Counted from the stretch's first letter, positions 15,614 through 24,333 are shown. The stretch: 40,980 bases of DNA from Paraburkholderia tuberum STM678 (GCF_902833905.1 NZ_CADFGP010000056.1:1-40980); one strand, 5' to 3'. Numbers and translations are program-made. Notes: generated by a model not told the origin, from the letters alone.

Positions 15614-17008
15614 TTACTTGCCGATACAGAATCGGCTGAAAATCACGCCGAGCAGATCGTCCGAACTGAACTCACCGGTGATCGAGTTCAGTTGATCCTG
15701 CGCGAGCCGCAATTCCTCGGCGAACAGATCGAGCGCCTGCGCGTTCTGCTCCGCATGCACGGCGGCGGTCGCCAGATGCTCGTCGGCCGCGCGCAACGCG
15801 ATCAGGTGCCGCTCGCGCGCGAGATAGACGCTCTCCGCGCCCGCCTGCCAGCCGGCAATCCGCAGCAGTTCATCGCGCAGCAGCGCGACGCCGTCACCCT
15901 TCTTCGCCGACAGCCGCACCTCGCTAAGTTCGAGGTCGGCGTCGAGCGCCTGCGTCGCGGGCGCGAGCCCTGTCAGGTCGGTCTTGTTCAGCACGCGGAC
16001 GACGGGCACGCCGCGCGGAAAGCGTCCGGCGATCGTTTCGTCGCCGGCCGTCATTCCGGCGCGCGCGTCGAGCAGATGCAGCACCACGTCCGCGCGCTCG
16101 ATCTCGCCCCACGTGCGCTCGATGCCGATCTTCTCGACCTCGTCCTCGGTCTCGCGCAGGCCGGCCGTGTCGATCACGTGCAGCGGGATGCCTTCGATCT
16201 GGATCGTCTGCGCGACCTTGTCGCGCGTCGTGCCGGCGATCGGCGTGACGATCGCGAGTTCGGCGCCGGCGAGCGCATTCAGCAACGACGACTTGCCGAC
16301 GTTCGGCTGCCCCGCCAGCACGACCGACAAACCTTCGCGCAGCAACGCGCCCTGGCGCGCCTCGCTCAGCACGTGCGCGAGACGCTCGCGTATGCGCACG
16401 AGCTTGCCGCGCGCGTCGGCGGCTTCGAGGAAGTCGATTTCCTCTTCCGGGAAGTCGAGCGTCGCTTCGACCAGCATCCGCAGCGTGATCACCTCTTCGA
16501 CCAGCGCGTGGATGTCGCGCGAGAACGCGCCGTCGAGCGAGCGGCCGGCCGAACGCGCGGCGGCCTCGGTGCTTGCCTCGATCAGATCGGCGACGGCCTC
16601 GGCCTGCGCGAGGTCGAGCTTGTCGTTCAGAAACGCGCGACGCGTGAATTCGCCGGGCTCGGCTAGCCGTAGACCGAACGCGCGGCCGGCGTCGATGCAG
16701 CGCTGCAGGACCAATTGCAGCACGACCGGGCCGCCATGGCCTTGCAGTTCAAGCACGTGCTCGCCGGTGTACGAGTGCGGCGCCGGAAAGTACAGCGCGA
16801 TGCCGCGATCGAGCGGATTGCCGCTCGCGTCGAGAAACGGCACGTAGCTCGCGTGACGCGCCGCGAGCGTCTGGCCGGTGAGGGCCTGCATCAACGGCTG
16901 GGCCGCCGCCGCGCCAGCGCGGCCGAACGAAATCCGCACGACGCCGATGCCTCCCCGGCCGGGCGCGGTAGCAATGGCAACGATGGGATCGGAGTCGGTC
17001 GTGAGCAT
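15614..17008 (-). CDS. mnmE: tRNA uridine-5-carboxymethylaminomethyl(34) synthesis GTPase MnmE
   Basis: A 464-residue tRNA-modifying GTPase (TrmE/ThdF). With MnmG it installs cmnm5U at the wobble position of several tRNAs. The N-terminal tetrahydrofolate-binding domain has IVAIATAPGRGGIGVVRIS and HGGPVVLQ. A helical domain follows, then the G domain with G1 GQPNVGKSS (about 232-240), G2 TTRD, G3 DTAGLRETEDEVE (about 283) and G4 NKTD (about 340). The C-terminus is the catalytic CIGK motif. The ATG at 17008 fits the family; the frame stays open for 28 more codons upstream. The DNA at its 3' end is intact. In other bacteria this 3' end is an attachment site for genomic islands, and here an integrase lies 181 bp downstream. 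Confidence 0.97.
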   Translation of the reverse strand: MLTTDSDPIVAIATAPGRGGIGVVRISFGRAGAAAAQPLMQALTGQTLAARHASYVPFLDASGNPLDRGIALYFPAPHSYTGEHVLELQGHGGPVVLQLVLQRCIDAGRAFGLRLAEPGEFTRRAFLNDKLDLAQAEAVADLIEASTEAAARSAGRSLDGAFSRDIHALVEEVITLRMLVEATLDFPEEEIDFLEAADARGKLVRIRERLAHVLSEARQGALLREGLSVVLAGQPNVGKSSLLNALAGAELAIVTPIAGTTRDKVAQTIQIEGIPLHVIDTAGLRETEDEVEKIGIERTWGEIERADVVLHLLDARAGMTAGDETIAGRFPRGVPVVRVLNKTDLTGLAPATQALDADLELSEVRLSAKKGDGVALLRDELLRIAGWQAGAESVYLARERHLIALRAADEHLATAAVHAEQNAQALDLFAEELRLAQDQLNSITGEFSSDDLLGVIFSRFCIGK

Positions 17009-17166
17009 GTGAAGTCGGCTGAAACGGGAGGGGAGGAGCAGGGCCGCGTCGGTCGAGCCGGCGCGAGGCATTGTAACGCGCGCGCCTCGCACGGAAGGGC
17101 TGGCGACAAGGACGCGAAGCGGATGACGTGCCCGTTCGCCCCTATCGTTTGAACAACTCAGATTTA

Positions 17167-17333
17167 TCTCAATTAAGCTAGGATCATTACCGCGCTACTT
17201 GGGAATTATTGAGACTCGGCAGGAACTGCAGTTCAGGCAAAGCCAAGCCTGGCAATCGAGAGATGAAAAAATCAAATTCGCGCAACGCGTTATGGGGCGC
17301 GCGCTGCAAGCTAAAACTATCTCAAATAAGAGA
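17167..17333. promoter_or_regulatory. Candidate operator cluster (TCTCAA motifs) upstream of the XRE gene
   Basis: Three related motifs lie in the mnmE-XRE divergent region: TCTCAATTAA (17167-17176, plus strand), TCTCAATAAT (17205-17214, minus strand) and the dyad TCTCAAATAAGAGA (17320-17333). The dyad lies just past a perfect TTGACA (17352-17357, minus strand). They could be operators for the adjacent XRE regulator. The motifs are seen; protein binding is inference. Confidence 0.35.
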
Positions 17334-17389
17334 AAACAAAGCTTGATCGGTTGTCAACTGGCTGAACTCCGAATTGCACAATCTCGCCC

Positions 17390-17797
17390 ATGCCGACCGA
17401 CAAAGAAAAAGCCGCCTTCGCCAAGAGGCTGAAGGATCTGCTCGAGCCGCTGAAAATCCGCGGTGGGACCAAACTCGCCGAGCAATTCAATCTTCGCTAT
17501 TACGGCGAGCGGCCCGTGACGCCCCAGACCGCACACAAATGGCTGACGGGCACGACGATCCCGAAGCCGGACAAGTTGCGCACGCTCGCCGAATGGTTGA
17601 ACGTCAAGGAGCACTGGCTCCATTACGGACCACCGCCCGGCGCCAGCGCACGACCGATGGCACGTGGCGAAAAATATCCGCCGACACCCGAAACGATCGA
17701 ACTCGCTTCGAAGATCGCATCGTTGACCCCGAAGGACCGGAATCTGGTCGAGGAAATGATCGTGCGTTTTTACGGCGAAGATTCCGACGAAGAGTGA
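17390..17797 (+). CDS. Small XRE-like helix-turn-helix regulator
   Basis: A 135-residue protein with a lambda-repressor-like N-terminal HTH (about 8-75): FAKRLKDLLEPLKI, GGTKLAEQFNLRY, then the recognition stretch PVTPQTAHKWLTGTTIPKPD and LRTLAEWLNVKEHWLHYG. A 50-residue C-terminal part holds a linker and an acidic helix pair ending VRFYGEDSDEE, perhaps for dimerisation. The layout resembles phage-derived and plasmid-control regulators, with no peptidase domain. The ATG at 17390 lacks an evident Shine-Dalgarno, and the 250 bp upstream are AT-rich for this window. It stands between yidC and mnmE, which are often adjacent in related bacteria, so it may be an insertion. The target genes are unknown; repeated TCTCAA motifs lie upstream. 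Confidence 0.8.
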   Translation: MPTDKEKAAFAKRLKDLLEPLKIRGGTKLAEQFNLRYYGERPVTPQTAHKWLTGTTIPKPDKLRTLAEWLNVKEHWLHYGPPPGASARPMARGEKYPPTPETIELASKIASLTPKDRNLVEEMIVRFYGEDSDEE

Positions 17798-17851
17798 ACG
17801 ACGAAACTCAAGCGCAGCCGCCCGCCGCATTTCCTTCAGTCGCACCATAAA

Positions 17852-17883
17852 AAAAGCCGCCCGGTTCGCACCGGGCGGCTTTT
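17852..17883. terminator. Bidirectional Rho-independent terminator
   Basis: AAAAGCCGCCCGGT (17852-17865) and its perfect complement (17870-17883) enclose TCGC. A-rich and T-rich edges let it end both the rightward XRE gene and the leftward yidC transcript, whose stop is only 52 bp away. Confidence 0.92.
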
Positions 17884-17934
17884 CGTTTTGAGCTTGCGTC
17901 ACGGCGGCCCTGCGGGCCGCCACCGGACGGAACA

Positions 17935-19593
17935 TCAGGCCGGCTTCGCCTTCGAGCTGCCCATCATCCGCGTGATGTAGTACTGCTGCGCGATCGACAG
18001 CACGTTGTTCACGACGTAGTACAACACGAGACCTGCGGGGAAGAAGAAGAACATCACCGAGAACGCGATCGGCATGAACATCATCATCTTCGCCTGGACT
18101 GGGTCCGGCGGCGTCGGGTTCAAGCGGGTCTGAAGGAACATCGACACGGCCATCAGGATCGGCAGGATGAAGTACGGGTCCTGCTGTGACAGATCATGGA
18201 TCCATAGAATCCACGGCGCGCCGCGCATTTCCACCGACGACAGCAACACCCAGTACAGCGAGATGAACACCGGGATCTGGATCACGACCGGCAGACAGCC
18301 GCCGAACGGATTGACCTTCTCGGTCTTGTACAGCTCCATCAGCGCCGCGTTCATCTTCTGCGGATCGCCCTTGAAACGCTCGCGCAGCGCCTGCATGCGC
18401 GGCGTGATCGCCTTCATGCGCGCCATCGACTTGTAGCTCGCGGCCGACAGCGGGAAGAACACCGCCTTGATCAGCACCGTGAGCAGCACGATCGACCAGC
18501 CCCAGTTGCCGACATAGCCGTGGATCTTCGACAGCAGCCAGAACAGCGGCTTCGCGATGATCGTGACCCAGCCGTAGTCCTTCACCAGATCGAGACCCGG
18601 CGCGATACCTGCGAGCATCTTTTCTTCTTCCGGACCGGCGAACAGACGCGCGGACACGCTGACGGTCTGGCCCGGCTGGATGGTCGGCATCGCCTCCTTC
18701 ATGCCGACGCGATACAGCGACGGATCGATCTTCTCGGCGTAGAACTCGCGCTTCACGCCTTCCTGCGGAATCCAGGCCGACGCGAAGTAGTGCTGGACCA
18801 TCGCGACCCAGCCGTCGTTGGCCGACGTTGCGAAGTTTTGCTTGTTCTTGTCGAGATCGCTGAACGTCATCTTCTGGAAGTGATGCTCGTTCGTGTAGAC
18901 AGCCGGTCCGATGAACGTGTGCGAGAAGCGCGGCGTTTCGACCGGCTGGTCGTCGCGCACGAGTTCCATATAGAGCTGCGGCGTCACCGGCGTGGTGCCG
19001 ACGTTCTGGACCTTCGTCTCGACGCCGATCACGTAGCTGCCGCGCGTGAACGTATACGTCTTGATGACCCGGAGGCCGCCCTTTTCCGGCGACTCGAAGC
19101 TCATCTGGAACGAGTTCTCGCCGTCGGCCAGATGGGTCGGCTGATTCGGCATCAGCGTAAAGATGTCGTTGTGATTCGGGAAGTCACCGCCGAGCAGGCC
19201 AGTGCGCGCCAGATACGTGTGATTGTTCGTTTTGTCGAACAGCGTGATCACGAGATCCGGCTGCTTGCCGTCGCCCTGCTTGACGAGCGACAGGCGCGAC
19301 AAGGTGGCACCGCGGGTGTCGATTTCGCCGCTATAGACGTCGGTGCCGAACTTCACGAGCTGCGATTGTTCGGCCGCTGGCGCGTTGCCCGGCGCGGCCG
19401 CGTTGGTTGTCGCCAGATCGGCTTGCTGGGTGCCCGGTGTCGTGGTGCCCGGCGCGGCGCTGCCGGCGGTCTGGGTCGGCGTCGTGCTCGGGAAGAACAT
19501 CGACGGGCGTCCGTGGTCGCGTTGCCAGTTGTCGAACAGCATGACAGCTGACATGAAAAAGATGACCCATAGGACGGTGCGTTTGATATCCAT
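17935..19593 (-). CDS. yidC: Membrane protein insertase YidC
   Basis: A 552-residue YidC, which inserts and folds inner-membrane proteins alone or with SecYEG. The N-terminal transmembrane anchor is MDIKRTVLWVIFFMSAVMLF. A Gly/Ala/Thr/Gln-rich linker (about 30-85) leads to the periplasmic beta-sandwich P1 domain (about 85-350). The conserved insertase core spans about 360-545: GNWGWSIVLLTVLIKAVFFPL with the hydrophilic-groove arginine just after (SYKSMARMK), then MELYKTEKVNPFGGCLPVVIQIPVFI and the last transmembrane helices ending SIAQQYYITRMM. It is the fourth gene of the leftward run rpmH-rnpA-yidD-yidC, 30 bp after yidD, as is standard. Confidence 0.98.
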   Translation of the reverse strand: MDIKRTVLWVIFFMSAVMLFDNWQRDHGRPSMFFPSTTPTQTAGSAAPGTTTPGTQQADLATTNAAAPGNAPAAEQSQLVKFGTDVYSGEIDTRGATLSRLSLVKQGDGKQPDLVITLFDKTNNHTYLARTGLLGGDFPNHNDIFTLMPNQPTHLADGENSFQMSFESPEKGGLRVIKTYTFTRGSYVIGVETKVQNVGTTPVTPQLYMELVRDDQPVETPRFSHTFIGPAVYTNEHHFQKMTFSDLDKNKQNFATSANDGWVAMVQHYFASAWIPQEGVKREFYAEKIDPSLYRVGMKEAMPTIQPGQTVSVSARLFAGPEEEKMLAGIAPGLDLVKDYGWVTIIAKPLFWLLSKIHGYVGNWGWSIVLLTVLIKAVFFPLSAASYKSMARMKAITPRMQALRERFKGDPQKMNAALMELYKTEKVNPFGGCLPVVIQIPVFISLYWVLLSSVEMRGAPWILWIHDLSQQDPYFILPILMAVSMFLQTRLNPTPPDPVQAKMMMFMPIAFSVMFFFFPAGLVLYYVVNNVLSIAQQYYITRMMGSSKAKPA

Positions 19594-19623
19594 GCGTTGT
19601 CTCAGTGTCGATGGAACGGCGCG

Positions 19624-19857
19624 TCAGCGCTTTTCAGAAGAAGTGGGTGGCGGGACGAGATCGATGCCGCCCGCGGAAAACGGGTGGCAGCGGCAAACAC
19701 GCCTCACGGCGAGATAAGTCCCGCGCGCGGCGCCATGATACTGGATTGCCTCGCGCGCGTAATCAGAGCAGGAAGGGTAAAAACGGCACCGGTTGCCGAG
19801 CATGGGGCTCACGGCAAGCTTGTAAAAACGCAATAAAGCGAAGAGTACCGTTTGCAT
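19624..19857 (-). CDS. yidD: Membrane protein insertion efficiency factor YidD
   Basis: A 77-residue YidD. It has an amphipathic N-terminal helix (MQTVLFALLRFYKLAVSP) that associates with the inner face of the membrane, and the family core CRFYPSCSDYAREAI followed by RVCRCHPFSAGGIDLVPP. The four conserved cysteines are present. It assists YidC-dependent insertion. The ATG at 19857 gives the normal family length; the frame continues upstream without family similarity, and no strong Shine-Dalgarno is visible. It lies between rnpA (112 bp upstream) and yidC (30 bp downstream). Confidence 0.95.
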   Translation of the reverse strand: MQTVLFALLRFYKLAVSPMLGNRCRFYPSCSDYAREAIQYHGAARGTYLAVRRVCRCHPFSAGGIDLVPPPTSSEKR

Positions 19858-19969
19858 GGCAGGTGCGGCCGTACGGCGCCGGGCAACGTGAAGTACAGGA
19901 CGACGCCCGCGCTCCGAAGCTGCCGGCGCAACGCCCATTGCGGCGACCGTGGTGCGGGCGGTCACTGCG

Positions 19970-20458
19970 TCATTCCGTCTTGGGCGCCTCCGCGGGCGGC
20001 GCCTGACGACGGGTAATTTCGCGCGCTGCCTTGTCGAGCAGCGCCTCGATTTCGCTGCGGCACAGCGCCTTCAACGGCGACGACGACGCGCTCGGCAAAG
20101 CTTTTTTGTCGAAACGCGTGTGTAGACGCAGCAGCACATCCCAACCGCCGAATTCCGCGCGACGCAGCCGGAAGGCTTCGCGCGCGATCCGGCGCACCAG
20201 ATTCCGCGTGGCCGCGCGCGGCGCATACTTCTTACCGATCACGAGGCCAAGACGCGCCTCGTTGCCGGTGGGCCGGCCGTACACGACAAAGTGTGCGGTA
20301 CGGCGCCACGGCCGCAAACGAAAAACGGATGAAAATTCATCCGTTTTTAGCAGCCTTGCGGCTTTGGGGAAGGCGGCTTGCGCTCGCAACGGAACCGAGC
20401 CCGGTTGCTGCGCCCCGGCCGCTCCCGCTTCGCCGCGGGTTTCGGTCACAGCGCGCAA
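19970..20458 (-). CDS. rnpA: Ribonuclease P protein component
   Basis: A 162-residue RnpA, the protein cofactor of RNase P that helps the catalytic RNA mature tRNA 5' ends. The core runs from RLLKTDEFSSVFRLRPWRR through RLGLVIGKKYAPRAATRNLVRRIAR, where the conserved RNR-type motif is TRNLVRR, and WDVLLRLHTRFDK. It is longer than the common 120-140 residues, with a variable 30-residue N-terminus and a charged Pro/Ala tail (RRQAPPAEAPKTE). The start drawn is a TTG at 20458, with AAGG about 9 bases upstream; a GTG at 20449 is an alternative. Only 10 bp separate it from rpmH, in the conserved rpmH-rnpA arrangement. Confidence 0.93.
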   Translation of the reverse strand: MRAVTETRGEAGAAGAQQPGSVPLRAQAAFPKAARLLKTDEFSSVFRLRPWRRTAHFVVYGRPTGNEARLGLVIGKKYAPRAATRNLVRRIAREAFRLRRAEFGGWDVLLRLHTRFDKKALPSASSSPLKALCRSEIEALLDKAAREITRRQAPPAEAPKTE

Positions 20459-20468
20459 TCCGCTTGCC

Positions 20469-20603
20469 TTAGATCGCGAGGCGCTTGCGGCCCTTCGCGC
20501 GACGTGCGTTGATGACCTTGCGGCCGCCAGCGGTCTTCATGCGAACGCGGAAGCCATGGGTGCGCTTGCGACGGGTAACGGAAGGTTGGTAAGTACGTTT
20601 CAT
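20469..20603 (-). CDS. rpmH: 50S ribosomal protein L34
   Basis: A 44-residue L34, one of the smallest ribosomal proteins. It starts [20 protein letters not shown], contains [16 protein letters not shown] and ends AI. The length and sequence match the bacterial family throughout. The start has a GAGAG motif upstream. It heads the leftward rpmH-rnpA-yidD-yidC run and is divergent from dnaA across 383 bp. Confidence 0.98.
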
Positions 20604-20986
20604 GTTGCTCTCACTTGATCGAAAAAAACCGCGCGATCATCGCTGAAAGCGCAATGGCCGGTGGTTTACTGAAATTGGTTTTCGCGGAACCCGCTATTTA
20701 AACTGGTTTTCCGTTGGCCGTCAATAGTTTAGCCGTCGTCTGGCGCAGCCGGGGGTTGCCGGACCAAGCGATCGGTCCCTGTGGATAACTCACTTTCGGG
20801 TTCGTTTTGGCGTTAGAATCTCGCCTTACTTCCCAAAAATGTTGCACGCCGCTCCGGCACGCTTGTCCCGCAGACCCTTGTGGCACAGGCGCCTGGGGCT
20901 GTTACGCCTGGCTGCTCAGGGCCTTGTTGCGCGTGCGCGACAGGGGCAGCGGCGACCGCCGTGCACACCATAACGATAGCAACTTG
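20604..20986. promoter_or_regulatory. rpmH-dnaA divergent regulatory region with a perfect DnaA box
   Basis: This 383-bp region carries the promoters of rpmH (leftwards) and dnaA (rightwards). TGTGGATAA at 20780-20788 is a perfect DnaA box (complement TTATCCACA), about 200 bp before the dnaA start, which fits autoregulation of dnaA. A possible minus-10 TAGAAT lies at about 20814-20819. Only one perfect box is visible here, fewer than a typical oriC holds. The frame before the dnaA ATG is open but shows no conserved protein. Confidence 0.7.
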
Positions 20987-22585
20987 ATGAACGAATTCTG
21001 GCAACACTGTTCCGCATTGCTGGAGCGTGAGCTTACGCCCCAGCAGTACGTGACGTGGATCAAACCCTTGGCCCCGGTCGCCTTCGACGCCGATGCGAAC
21101 ACGTTGAGCATTGCCGCGCCGAACCGCTTCAAGCTCGACTGGGTCAAGAGCCAGTTCTCCGGCCGCATCGCGGATATGGCCCGCGATTTCTGGCATGCGC
21201 CGGTGGATGTGCAATTCGTATTGGATCCGAAGGCCGGCATGCGTAGCCCAACGGCCGCGGCGCCGGCTCCGTCGTCGGCACGCCCGGCTTCGGCCGCGCC
21301 GCAGGGCGGTAATGCCGGCGGCGTCGCGGCCGTCGATGCTGCTGTCGGCGCGGTGCACGCCGCGCATGCCGCGCGCGCGAATCCCGCAGCCGCGGCTGCG
21401 GCGCTCGCAGCGCAAAACGCTAATTCGCGCAGCGCCGCCGAAGACGTCGCAGACCTCGATCTGCCGAGCCTGGACGCGAACGAAGCCGCCGCCGGACGTC
21501 GCACGTGGCGCCCAGGCCAAGGCGTGGGCGCGACGGCATCCAGCGAGAGCGACTCGATGTACGAGCGCTCGAAGCTGAACCCCGTGCTGACCTTCGACAA
21601 CTTCGTGACCGGTAAGGCGAATCAGCTCGCGCGCGCCGCGGCGATCCAGGTCGCCGACAACCCCGGCATTTCGTATAACCCGCTGTTCCTGTACGGTGGC
21701 GTGGGCCTCGGCAAGACACACCTGATCCATGCTATCGGAAATCAGTTGCTGATGGACAAACCCGGCGCGCGGATTCGCTACATCCATGCGGAACAGTACG
21801 TGTCCGATGTCGTGAAGGCGTACCAGCGCAAGGCGTTCGACGACTTCAAGCGCTACTACCACTCGCTCGACCTGCTGCTGATCGACGATATTCAGTTCTT
21901 CTCGGGCAAGTCGCGCACGCAGGAGGAATTCTTCTACGCTTTTGAGGCGCTGGTCGCCAACAAGGCGCAAGTGATCATCACGAGCGATACGTATCCGAAG
22001 GAAATCTCGGGTATCGACGATCGCCTGATCTCGCGCTTCGACTCCGGCCTGACGGTGGCGATCGAGCCGCCCGAACTCGAAATGCGCGTCGCGATTCTGA
22101 TGCGCAAGGCGCAATCGGAGTTCGTGAGCCTGAATGAGGACGTCGCGTTCTTCGTCGCGAAGCATCTCCGCTCGAACGTGCGCGAGCTCGAGGGCGCGCT
22201 GCGCAAGATCCTCGCGTATTCGAAGTTCCACGGCCGCGAAATCACGATCGAACTGACCAAGGAAGCGCTGAAAGACCTGCTGACGGTGCAGAACCGGCAG
22301 ATTTCGGTGGAAAACATCCAGAAAACGGTCGCCGACTTCTACAGCATCAAGGTCGCGGACATGTATTCGAAGAAGCGTCCGGCGAACATCGCGCGGCCGC
22401 GGCAGATCGCGATGTACCTGGCGAAGGAATTGACGCAGAAGAGTCTGCCGGAAATCGGCGAGCTTTTCGGCGGGCGCGACCACACGACGGTGCTGCACGC
22501 GGTGCGCAAGATCGCCGACGAGCGCAGCAAGGACGCACAGCTGAATCACGAACTGCACGTGCTGGAGCAGACGCTGAAGGGCTAA
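20987..22585 (+). CDS. dnaA: Chromosomal replication initiator protein DnaA
   Basis: A 532-residue DnaA. Domain I (about 1-85) starts MNEFWQHCSALLERELTPQQ and binds DnaB and other partners. Domain II is a long flexible linker (about 88-190), very rich in alanine, proline and serine. Domain III is the AAA+ ATPase, with NPLFLYGGVGLGKTHL (Walker A near 237-245), LLLIDDIQFF (Walker B near 297) and the sensor region ISRFDSGLTV. Domain IV binds DnaA boxes and has the signature FGGRDHTTVLHAVRKI near 493-508. The ATG at 20987 matches family N-termini; its Shine-Dalgarno is weak, which could keep translation low. It leads the dnaA-dnaN-gyrB series. Confidence 0.98.
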   Translation: MNEFWQHCSALLERELTPQQYVTWIKPLAPVAFDADANTLSIAAPNRFKLDWVKSQFSGRIADMARDFWHAPVDVQFVLDPKAGMRSPTAAAPAPSSARPASAAPQGGNAGGVAAVDAAVGAVHAAHAARANPAAAAAALAAQNANSRSAAEDVADLDLPSLDANEAAAGRRTWRPGQGVGATASSESDSMYERSKLNPVLTFDNFVTGKANQLARAAAIQVADNPGISYNPLFLYGGVGLGKTHLIHAIGNQLLMDKPGARIRYIHAEQYVSDVVKAYQRKAFDDFKRYYHSLDLLLIDDIQFFSGKSRTQEEFFYAFEALVANKAQVIITSDTYPKEISGIDDRLISRFDSGLTVAIEPPELEMRVAILMRKAQSEFVSLNEDVAFFVAKHLRSNVRELEGALRKILAYSKFHGREITIELTKEALKDLLTVQNRQISVENIQKTVADFYSIKVADMYSKKRPANIARPRQIAMYLAKELTQKSLPEIGELFGGRDHTTVLHAVRKIADERSKDAQLNHELHVLEQTLKG

Positions 22586-23115
22586 ACGGGCTGGCCGCAC
22601 GCGACCGTGAAACGGACGTCGGCGGCAGGAAACGCTGGAAGCGGCCACGCAGTGGTTTGAATGAGGCCGCGAAAACGCTGTAAATCGAGAAACGGGCAGG
22701 GGACTCACAACCCGGCGGCGCTGTCGGGTCCGAACGGGAAATGACAAGGAACGCGACGGTAAGCGGGCAGAAGCGACGTAAAAAGCGCGGCAAACCCGTG
22801 ACGAATTTGCGGCGCAACCGGCCAGAAGTGGCGGAACAACGAGCCTGCGAACCGGTAGCGCCGCGCAGCGGCGCGACAAGTCGGCGGCAGCCCGGACCAC
22901 GCCCTACAAAATCGACCTGTTTATTCCCGAACTCGCCCCCATTTTAGTGAGGCGGTCCCGTTTTCAGGCACAATACAGGTTTAACCGCCCGGCGGCGACG
23001 GGCGGATTTCACGCCGTGTCGGGCGCTTTTCAGGGCGCCGGCGGGGAGCCGTGGCTGCGCGCTGAAACGCTTGTCCCGTAAGGCGTGCAGGCCGTTATAC
23101 CAACGAAGGAACCCT
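22586..23115. other. dnaA-dnaN intergenic region (530 bp)
   Basis: No convincing gene or perfect DnaA box is seen. The first 380 bp are purine-rich on the plus strand, with irregular composition. CCGCCCG (22985-22991) and CGGGCGG (22999-23005) form a hairpin, and GGCGC/GCGCC form another near 23032-23048. The dnaN promoter most likely lies at 22930-22980, near the TTTTCAGGCACAATAC stretch, but this is a weak call. Such a long gap suggests dnaN has its own promoter besides read-through from dnaA. Confidence 0.45.
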
Positions 23116-24219
23116 ATGCAACTGGTCAAGACCGAACGCGACAACCTCCTCAGGCCGCTGCAAACCGTGAGCGGCATCGTCGAACGCCGCCATACGTTGC
23201 CGATCCTCGCCAATTTGCTGATCACCAAGAACGGTCCTGACGTATCGTTCCTGTCGACCGACCTGGAGTTGCAGATCACCACGCGCGCCGATTTCGGCGT
23301 GGGCGGCGATTCGGTCGCGACCACGGTGGCAGCGCGCAAGCTCCTCGACATTCTGCGCGCGATGCCTGACGGCCAGGTCACGCTGACGCTGAACGACAAG
23401 CGTCTGACCGTGCAATCCGGCAAGAGCCGCTTTGCGCTGCAGACGCTCGCCGCGGACGAATTCCCGACCGTCGCTCAGGCCAAAGACTACGGCGCGAGCC
23501 TGGTGGTTCCTCAAAAGACGTTCCGCCAGCTGCTCGGCATGGTCCATTTCTCGATGGCCCAGCAGGACATCCGCTACTACCTGAACGGCATGCTGCTGGT
23601 GGTGGACGGCGATCAGCTGATGGCGGTCGCGACCGACGGTCACCGTCTCGCGTTCTCGTCGATGAAGATCGAGGGCTCCTTCGCGCGCCACGAAGTGATC
23701 ATTCCGCGCAAGACGATTCTCGAACTGCAGCGCCTGCTCGAAGACATCGACGACACGCTGAAGATCGACATCGCGCAGACGCAGGTCAAGTTCACGTTCG
23801 GTCAGGTTGAACTCGTGTCGAAGCTCGTGGAAGGCAAGTTCCCCGACTTCCAGCGCGTGATTCCGAAGTCGCACAAGAACAAATTCCAGATTGGCCGCGA
23901 AGAACTGCAGCGTTCGCTGCAACGCGCGGCGATTCTGACGTCGGATAAGTTCAAGGGCGTGCGCTGCATCGTCGAGCCGGGCCAGTTGAAGATCATGTCG
24001 ACCAACGCCGATCAGGAAGAGGCGCAGGAAGAACTGGAAATCGCATACGACGGCGACAGCGTCGATATCGGGTTCAACGTCACGTATCTGCTCGACGTGC
24101 TCGCGAATTTGAAGGTCGACATGCTGCAGGTGAGCCTGGGTGATGCCAGCTCCAGCGCGTTGATCACGATTCCCGAGAACGACGAATTCAAGTACGTGGT
24201 GATGCCGATGCGCATCTGA
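23116..24219 (+). CDS. dnaN: DNA polymerase III subunit beta (sliding clamp)
   Basis: A 367-residue beta clamp, the same length as in E. coli. It forms a ring dimer of three similar domains per chain that tethers polymerase III to DNA. It starts MQLVKTERDNLLRPLQTVSGI and contains RHTLPILANLLI, AVATDGHRLAFS at the domain 1-2 border, GKFPDFQRVIP, and the C-terminal binding-pocket end EFKYVVMPMRI, where clamp-binding motifs dock. The ATG at 23116 has AAGGA about 6 bases upstream. A terminator follows 24 bp after the stop, so gyrB probably also has its own promoter. Confidence 0.98.
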   Translation: MQLVKTERDNLLRPLQTVSGIVERRHTLPILANLLITKNGPDVSFLSTDLELQITTRADFGVGGDSVATTVAARKLLDILRAMPDGQVTLTLNDKRLTVQSGKSRFALQTLAADEFPTVAQAKDYGASLVVPQKTFRQLLGMVHFSMAQQDIRYYLNGMLLVVDGDQLMAVATDGHRLAFSSMKIEGSFARHEVIIPRKTILELQRLLEDIDDTLKIDIAQTQVKFTFGQVELVSKLVEGKFPDFQRVIPKSHKNKFQIGREELQRSLQRAAILTSDKFKGVRCIVEPGQLKIMSTNADQEEAQEELEIAYDGDSVDIGFNVTYLLDVLANLKVDMLQVSLGDASSSALITIPENDEFKYVVMPMRI

Positions 24220-24242
24220 CGCGTCCAACATCAAGAAGAACA

Positions 24243-24273
24243 CCAAGGGGCGCAGCGCCCCTTTGGCGTTTTT
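24243..24273 (+). terminator. Rho-independent terminator after dnaN
   Basis: CCAAGGGGC (24243-24251) pairs with GCCCCTTTGG (ending 24266), with one bulged T and a small loop, followed by CG and five T. It lies between dnaN and gyrB. Confidence 0.8.
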
Positions 24274-24333
24274 ATGGCGTTTTGAAAAGTCCAGAGCAGC
24301 AACCTTGCAGTAACGCAGAACCGGAAAAAATCC

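Noticed and set aside
22586..23115. oriC in the dnaA-dnaN gap
   Set aside because: No perfect DnaA box and no clear AT-rich unwinding block in this stretch.
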